DNA of 9,392 nt from a bacterium (lineage in GTDB: Bacteria; Pseudomonadota; Gammaproteobacteria; Berkiellales; Berkiellaceae): NCBI GenBank assembly GCA_009927065.1, contig RFNU01000060.1, forward strand, positions 1 through 9,392, in the 5' to 3' direction. Under the pieces are notes generated by a model, which saw nothing but the letters and a program-made list of their open reading frames with translations, ran no database searches and had not been told where the DNA came from. Position 1 is the first letter of the stretch. Every line of letters begins with the position of its first letter. The position numbers and the translations under genes are program-made. This document shows positions 7,681 through 9,392 of this stretch, in pieces.

Positions 7681-7708
7681 TTATTAAAATTCATCATAAT
7701 TTTAATAA
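7681..7708. repeat. Perfect 11-bp AT-only inverted repeat upstream of the ankyrin promoter
   Basis: The arms TTATTAAAATT (7681-7691) and AATTTTAATAA (7698-7708) are perfect complements around the 6-base spacer CATCAT. The centre lies about 50 bp upstream of the ankyrin -35 box, a usual position for an activator or nucleoid-protein site. As RNA it would be a weak all-A-U hairpin, so a DNA-binding role seems more likely than termination. Confidence 0.5.
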
Positions 7709-7710
7709 CT

Positions 7711-7737
7711 TTTACCCTTAATGTACATAAGGTTAAA
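7711..7737. repeat. 10-bp quasi-palindrome, possible operator
   Basis: The arms TTTACCCTTA (7711-7720) and TAAGGTTAAA (7728-7737) are complementary at 9 of 10 positions and flank a 7-base spacer, ATGTACA. It sits two bases from the AT palindrome and one base from the G-rich hairpin. Its symmetry resembles a dimeric regulator site; which regulator cannot be told from the sequence. Confidence 0.4.
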
Positions 7738-7738
7738 G

Positions 7739-7767
7739 AGTGGGGGGCTAGTATCAGTCCACCCACT
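7739..7767 (-). terminator. Probable terminator hairpin of aceA
   Basis: The arms AGTGGGGGG (7739-7747) and CCACCCACT (7759-7767) pair at 8 of 9 positions around an 11-base loop, giving the only strongly G-C-rich hairpin in the intergenic region. It begins 25 bases past the aceA stop on the - strand and is followed there by CTTTAA, a poor T-run, while AAAA precedes it. Termination is the likeliest role. It could instead be a remnant of a mobile-element end, which I cannot test here. Confidence 0.45.
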
Positions 7768-7792
7768 TTTGACAGTGATTGCAGCAAAAAAA

Positions 7793-9070
7793 TTAAAATT
7801 GATCCTCAGTACTTCCTTTAAGAGCTGTTAGCGAAGAATTGCCTTGCATAATAGTAGTTTGTACAGCATCGAAATAACCAGCACCAACAAAGGATTGATG
7901 TTTATAAGCTCTAAATCCTACTTCTTCAAGAGCAATTTCTTTTTCTTGAAGACAAGAATACGCATACATACCCTCAACCTTATACTGACGCGCCAACTCG
8001 AACATACTTAAGTTCAAGGCATGCCACCCAGCTAATGTAATAAATTGATAGACATAACCCATTTCAAACAATTGTTCTCTAAATGTTTTGATATCTTCTT
8101 CTTTAAGTTTTTTCTTCCAATTAAATGATGGTGAGCAATTATAAGCAAGGAGTTTTCCTGGAAACTGAGAATGAATAGCTTGAGCAAACTCTCTTGCTTC
8201 TTCTATATTTGGGGTAGATGTTTCACACCATAAAAGATCAGCATAAGGAGCAAAAGCCAAACCCCGGCTAATCGCTGATTCAATTCCACTTTTTACATAA
8301 TAAAACCCTTCTGCAGAACGCTCTCCGGTCATAAATTGGCGATCGCGTTCATCGAAATCACTCGTAACGAGTTTTGCGCCATTGGCATCTGTACGAGCAA
8401 TAATAAGAGTCGGCACACCACAAACATCTGCCGCTAAGCGTGCCGATACTAGCTTTTGAATCCCTTCATAAACAGGTATTAAGACTTTTCCTCCCATATG
8501 ACCACATTTTTTAGCAGATGAAAGTTGATCTTCTAAATGTACCGCTGATGCTCCTGCTTGAATTAAATGTTTCATCAGCTCAAAAGCATTTAAATTACCA
8601 CCAAATCCAGCTTCTGCATCGGCAATGATAGGAGCATACCAATCGATATCATGTTTATCATCTAAATTGTAAATTTGATCACTACGCTCAAACGCATTAT
8701 TAATTTGTTTAACTAAACGAGGAACGGAGTCAACTGAATATAAACTTTGATCGGGATACATTTCACCACCAGCATTATTGTCTCCCGCAACTTGCCAACC
8801 TGAGCAATATATAGCATCTACTCCCGCTTGGACGCACTCGATTGCTTGGTTACCAGTCATACACCCTAATGAAATAACAGGTTTATTTTGATGAAGCATA
8901 CCCCATAATTTTTCAGCACCATATTCAGCGATCGTATGTTTTATTTGTAAACTGGGACGTAGACGTACCACTTCTTTTGCAGTGTAAGGACGTTTAATCC
9001 CTTTCCAACGAGGATTATTGCACCAATCAGCATGCAGTATATTCTCTTGTTCATTTTTGCTTATTTTCAT
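7793..9070 (-). CDS. aceA: Isocitrate lyase
   Basis: Cleaves isocitrate to glyoxylate and succinate, the first step of the glyoxylate shunt that lets cells grow on acetate or fatty acids; a cytoplasmic Mg2+-dependent tetramer. 425 aa against 434 in E. coli, complete at both ends. Visible motifs: SGWQVA (90-95), the metal-binding DAEAGFGG (151-158), the catalytic signature KKCGH (187-191, C189 being the active cysteine), ARTDA with R226, WCETSTP (281-287), NCSPSFNW (311-318) and the family C-terminus ending GSTEDQF. The start is supported by AAGGAT eight bases upstream. The malate synthase partner (aceB) and the kinase aceK are not in the window, so aceA is not in a visible aceBAK operon. It is read in the same direction as the ankyrin gene but separated from it by a hairpin and a new promoter. 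Confidence 0.97.
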   Translation of the reverse strand: MKISKNEQENILHADWCNNPRWKGIKRPYTAKEVVRLRPSLQIKHTIAEYGAEKLWGMLHQNKPVISLGCMTGNQAIECVQAGVDAIYCSGWQVAGDNNAGGEMYPDQSLYSVDSVPRLVKQINNAFERSDQIYNLDDKHDIDWYAPIIADAEAGFGGNLNAFELMKHLIQAGASAVHLEDQLSSAKKCGHMGGKVLIPVYEGIQKLVSARLAADVCGVPTLIIARTDANGAKLVTSDFDERDRQFMTGERSAEGFYYVKSGIESAISRGLAFAPYADLLWCETSTPNIEEAREFAQAIHSQFPGKLLAYNCSPSFNWKKKLKEEDIKTFREQLFEMGYVYQFITLAGWHALNLSMFELARQYKVEGMYAYSCLQEKEIALEEVGFRAYKHQSFVGAGYFDAVQTTIMQGNSSLTALKGSTEDQF

Positions 9071-9078
9071 TATGAATC

Positions 9079-9084
9079 ATCCTT
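9079..9084 (-). promoter_or_regulatory. Shine-Dalgarno site of aceA
   Basis: On the - strand AAGGAT lies 8 bases before the aceA ATG and fixes the start. The core AAGGATG also resembles the ANGGA motif bound by CsrA, a common regulator of carbon metabolism in gammaproteobacteria; the overlap is suggestive only. Confidence 0.7.
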
Positions 9085-9171
9085 AAGTAAGACATATTAA
9101 GTGTTCTCTGTCTAAAGATTAGGCTATTATTTCAATTTTTCATTACTGATAAAAAAGTGGGTTTTTAGTAC

Positions 9172-9237
9172 GTAAAATCAGCATCTCGCTGAACGGATCA
9201 AGCGTCTCTTCTCCGATCCCCCGAGGGATGCTTTTAC
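9172..9237 (-). promoter_or_regulatory. Candidate structured leader (alternative hairpins) upstream of aceA
   Basis: Fold A pairs 9227-9237 (GATGCTTTTAC on +) with 9172-9185 over 11 base pairs with a 3-base bulge at 9178-9180. Fold B consists of two local hairpins, TCAGC/GCTGA (9178-9182 with 9188-9192) and ATCCC/GGGAT (9216-9220 with 9225-9229). Each fold B hairpin uses bases of one fold A arm, so the two are mutually exclusive. In the - strand transcript the TCAGC/GCTGA hairpin is followed by TTTT, as in a short terminator. It lies 100-170 nt before aceA. An attenuator-like leader is possible; transcription across it is not shown. Confidence 0.25.
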
Positions 9238-9294
9238 ATCTAGAGGAGAGCATTTTTTGTACAATTGCAGGTTGGATAGGTTATGATTCTGTTT

Positions 9295-9345
9295 GAACAA
9301 AACACGTGCGCAATCCTTTTCGTTTACGGGAAGGTCAAGCACGTG
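9295..9345 (-). terminator. Rho-independent terminator of the gene entering from the right
   Basis: On the - strand CACGTGC (9345-9339) pairs with GCACGTG (9309-9303), a 7-bp G-C-rich stem followed by TTTTGTT (9302-9296). The 29-base loop contains a further CCTT/AAGG pairing (9315-9318 with 9331-9334). The first arm covers the last codons of the partial gene 9335-9391, whose stop lies in the loop: a compact but normal arrangement. Confidence 0.5.
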
Positions 9346-9391
9346 CTCCTCTTTGTTTAAGTTCTTGTTCTCGATCGTTCTTTTCCAGATA
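9335..9391 (-). CDS. C-terminal end of an unidentified protein (partial)
   Basis: Reading in from the right edge on the - strand, 18 codons (ending QELKQRGARA) precede a TGA at 9335-9337. The peptide is highly charged (YLEKNDREQELK and onward), typical of a soluble helical C-terminus, and a terminator-like hairpin follows at once; those two facts are the only support. The rest of the gene lies outside the window, so I cannot identify it. A competing - strand frame one base over stays open to 9178 but runs through the hairpin region and looks less likely. Confidence 0.4.
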   Translation of the reverse strand, partial: YLEKNDREQELKQRGARA

Positions 9392-9392
9392 C

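Larger units (their letters stand above)
7577..7792. other. Regulatory intergenic region between aceA and the ankyrin gene
   Basis: 216 bases separate the aceA stop from the ankyrin ATG. Read along the - strand it holds a G/C hairpin near aceA, a quasi-palindrome, a perfect AT palindrome and a promoter for the ankyrin gene; each is listed separately. The + frame crossing the region at 7603-7821 has no Shine-Dalgarno sequence and no family likeness and is not annotated as a gene. Confidence 0.6.
9071..9334. other. Gene-free aceA upstream region with potential RNA structures
   Basis: About 260 bases between aceA and the next probable gene. I found no strong promoter for aceA here; the best - strand match (TTATCA, 17 bases, TAATAG) is poor. 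The stretch 9172-9260 is richer in G+C than its surroundings and can form several hairpins. A 70-codon open frame (9178-9390, -) and a 25-codon frame (9283-9360, +) cross it, but neither looks like a known protein. Confidence 0.5.

Noticed and set aside
7739..7790. Possible end of an insertion sequence
   Set aside because: The G-rich hairpin and the nearby TGTC (- strand) look somewhat like a transposon terminus, but no second end, target duplication or transposase remnant is visible in the window.
7603..7821. 72-codon frame on the + strand across the aceA-ankyrin gap
   Set aside because: It runs through the promoter and three palindromes and into the aceA end, has no ribosome binding site, and contains an AT-driven hydrophobic run.
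9283..9360. 25-codon + strand frame
   Set aside because: It is antisense to the partial gene and terminator, has only a vague GGAT upstream, and its peptide is unremarkable.
9178..9390. 70-codon - strand open frame from the right edge
   Set aside because: It has no family resemblance and passes through a terminator-like hairpin and the structured region. The shorter frame ending at 9335 just before the hairpin is more gene-like. It cannot be fully excluded without the sequence to the right.

Overview
The window is an AT-rich stretch of a gammaproteobacterial chromosome. The order rnc-era-recO-acpS, a proteobacterial-type isocitrate lyase and a giant ankyrin-repeat protein with a degenerate helical scaffold together suggest a host-associated member of the Legionellales (Legionella/Coxiella/Berkiella-like). 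That placement is inferred from gene content and style; no rRNA or other phylogenetic marker was compared.

Left part (171-2761, + strand): a tight housekeeping operon of four genes, rnc (RNase III), era (ribosome-assembly GTPase), recO (recombination mediator) and acpS (holo-ACP synthase). rnc and era are 1 nt apart, and the era-recO and recO-acpS junctions are both 4-nt ATGA overlaps, so translation is probably coupled. pdxJ, which often sits between recO and acpS, is absent. A sigma70-like promoter lies at 79-107. RNase III keeps its catalytic acidic residues but is diverged and three residues short in a normally well-conserved loop.

Middle (2762-7576): about 300 bp without a convincing gene, then a convergent 1502-codon gene on the - strand that fills almost half the window. 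It encodes a long ankyrin-repeat protein with many degenerate N-terminal repeats, a mid-protein helical region, an acidic/His-rich stretch followed by a proline-rich hydrophobic segment, and three C-terminal repeats exactly 33 residues apart that share an ALRW/ALRM signature. It has a good promoter of its own and no recognised catalytic domain. Secretion as an effector is plausible but not shown by the sequence.

Right part (7577-9392): the ankyrin upstream region carries three back-to-back inverted repeats (7681-7767), of which the one nearest aceA is probably its terminator. aceA (isocitrate lyase, glyoxylate shunt) follows on the - strand with a clear Shine-Dalgarno sequence. Upstream of aceA is a gene-free stretch of about 260 bp with mutually exclusive RNA foldings (9172-9237), then a terminator-like hairpin and the probable C-terminal end of another - strand gene running off the window.

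I see no CRISPR array, no intact insertion sequence and no tRNA or rRNA. The most distinctive object is the ankyrin gene with its regulatory region; the possible aceA leader structure comes next.
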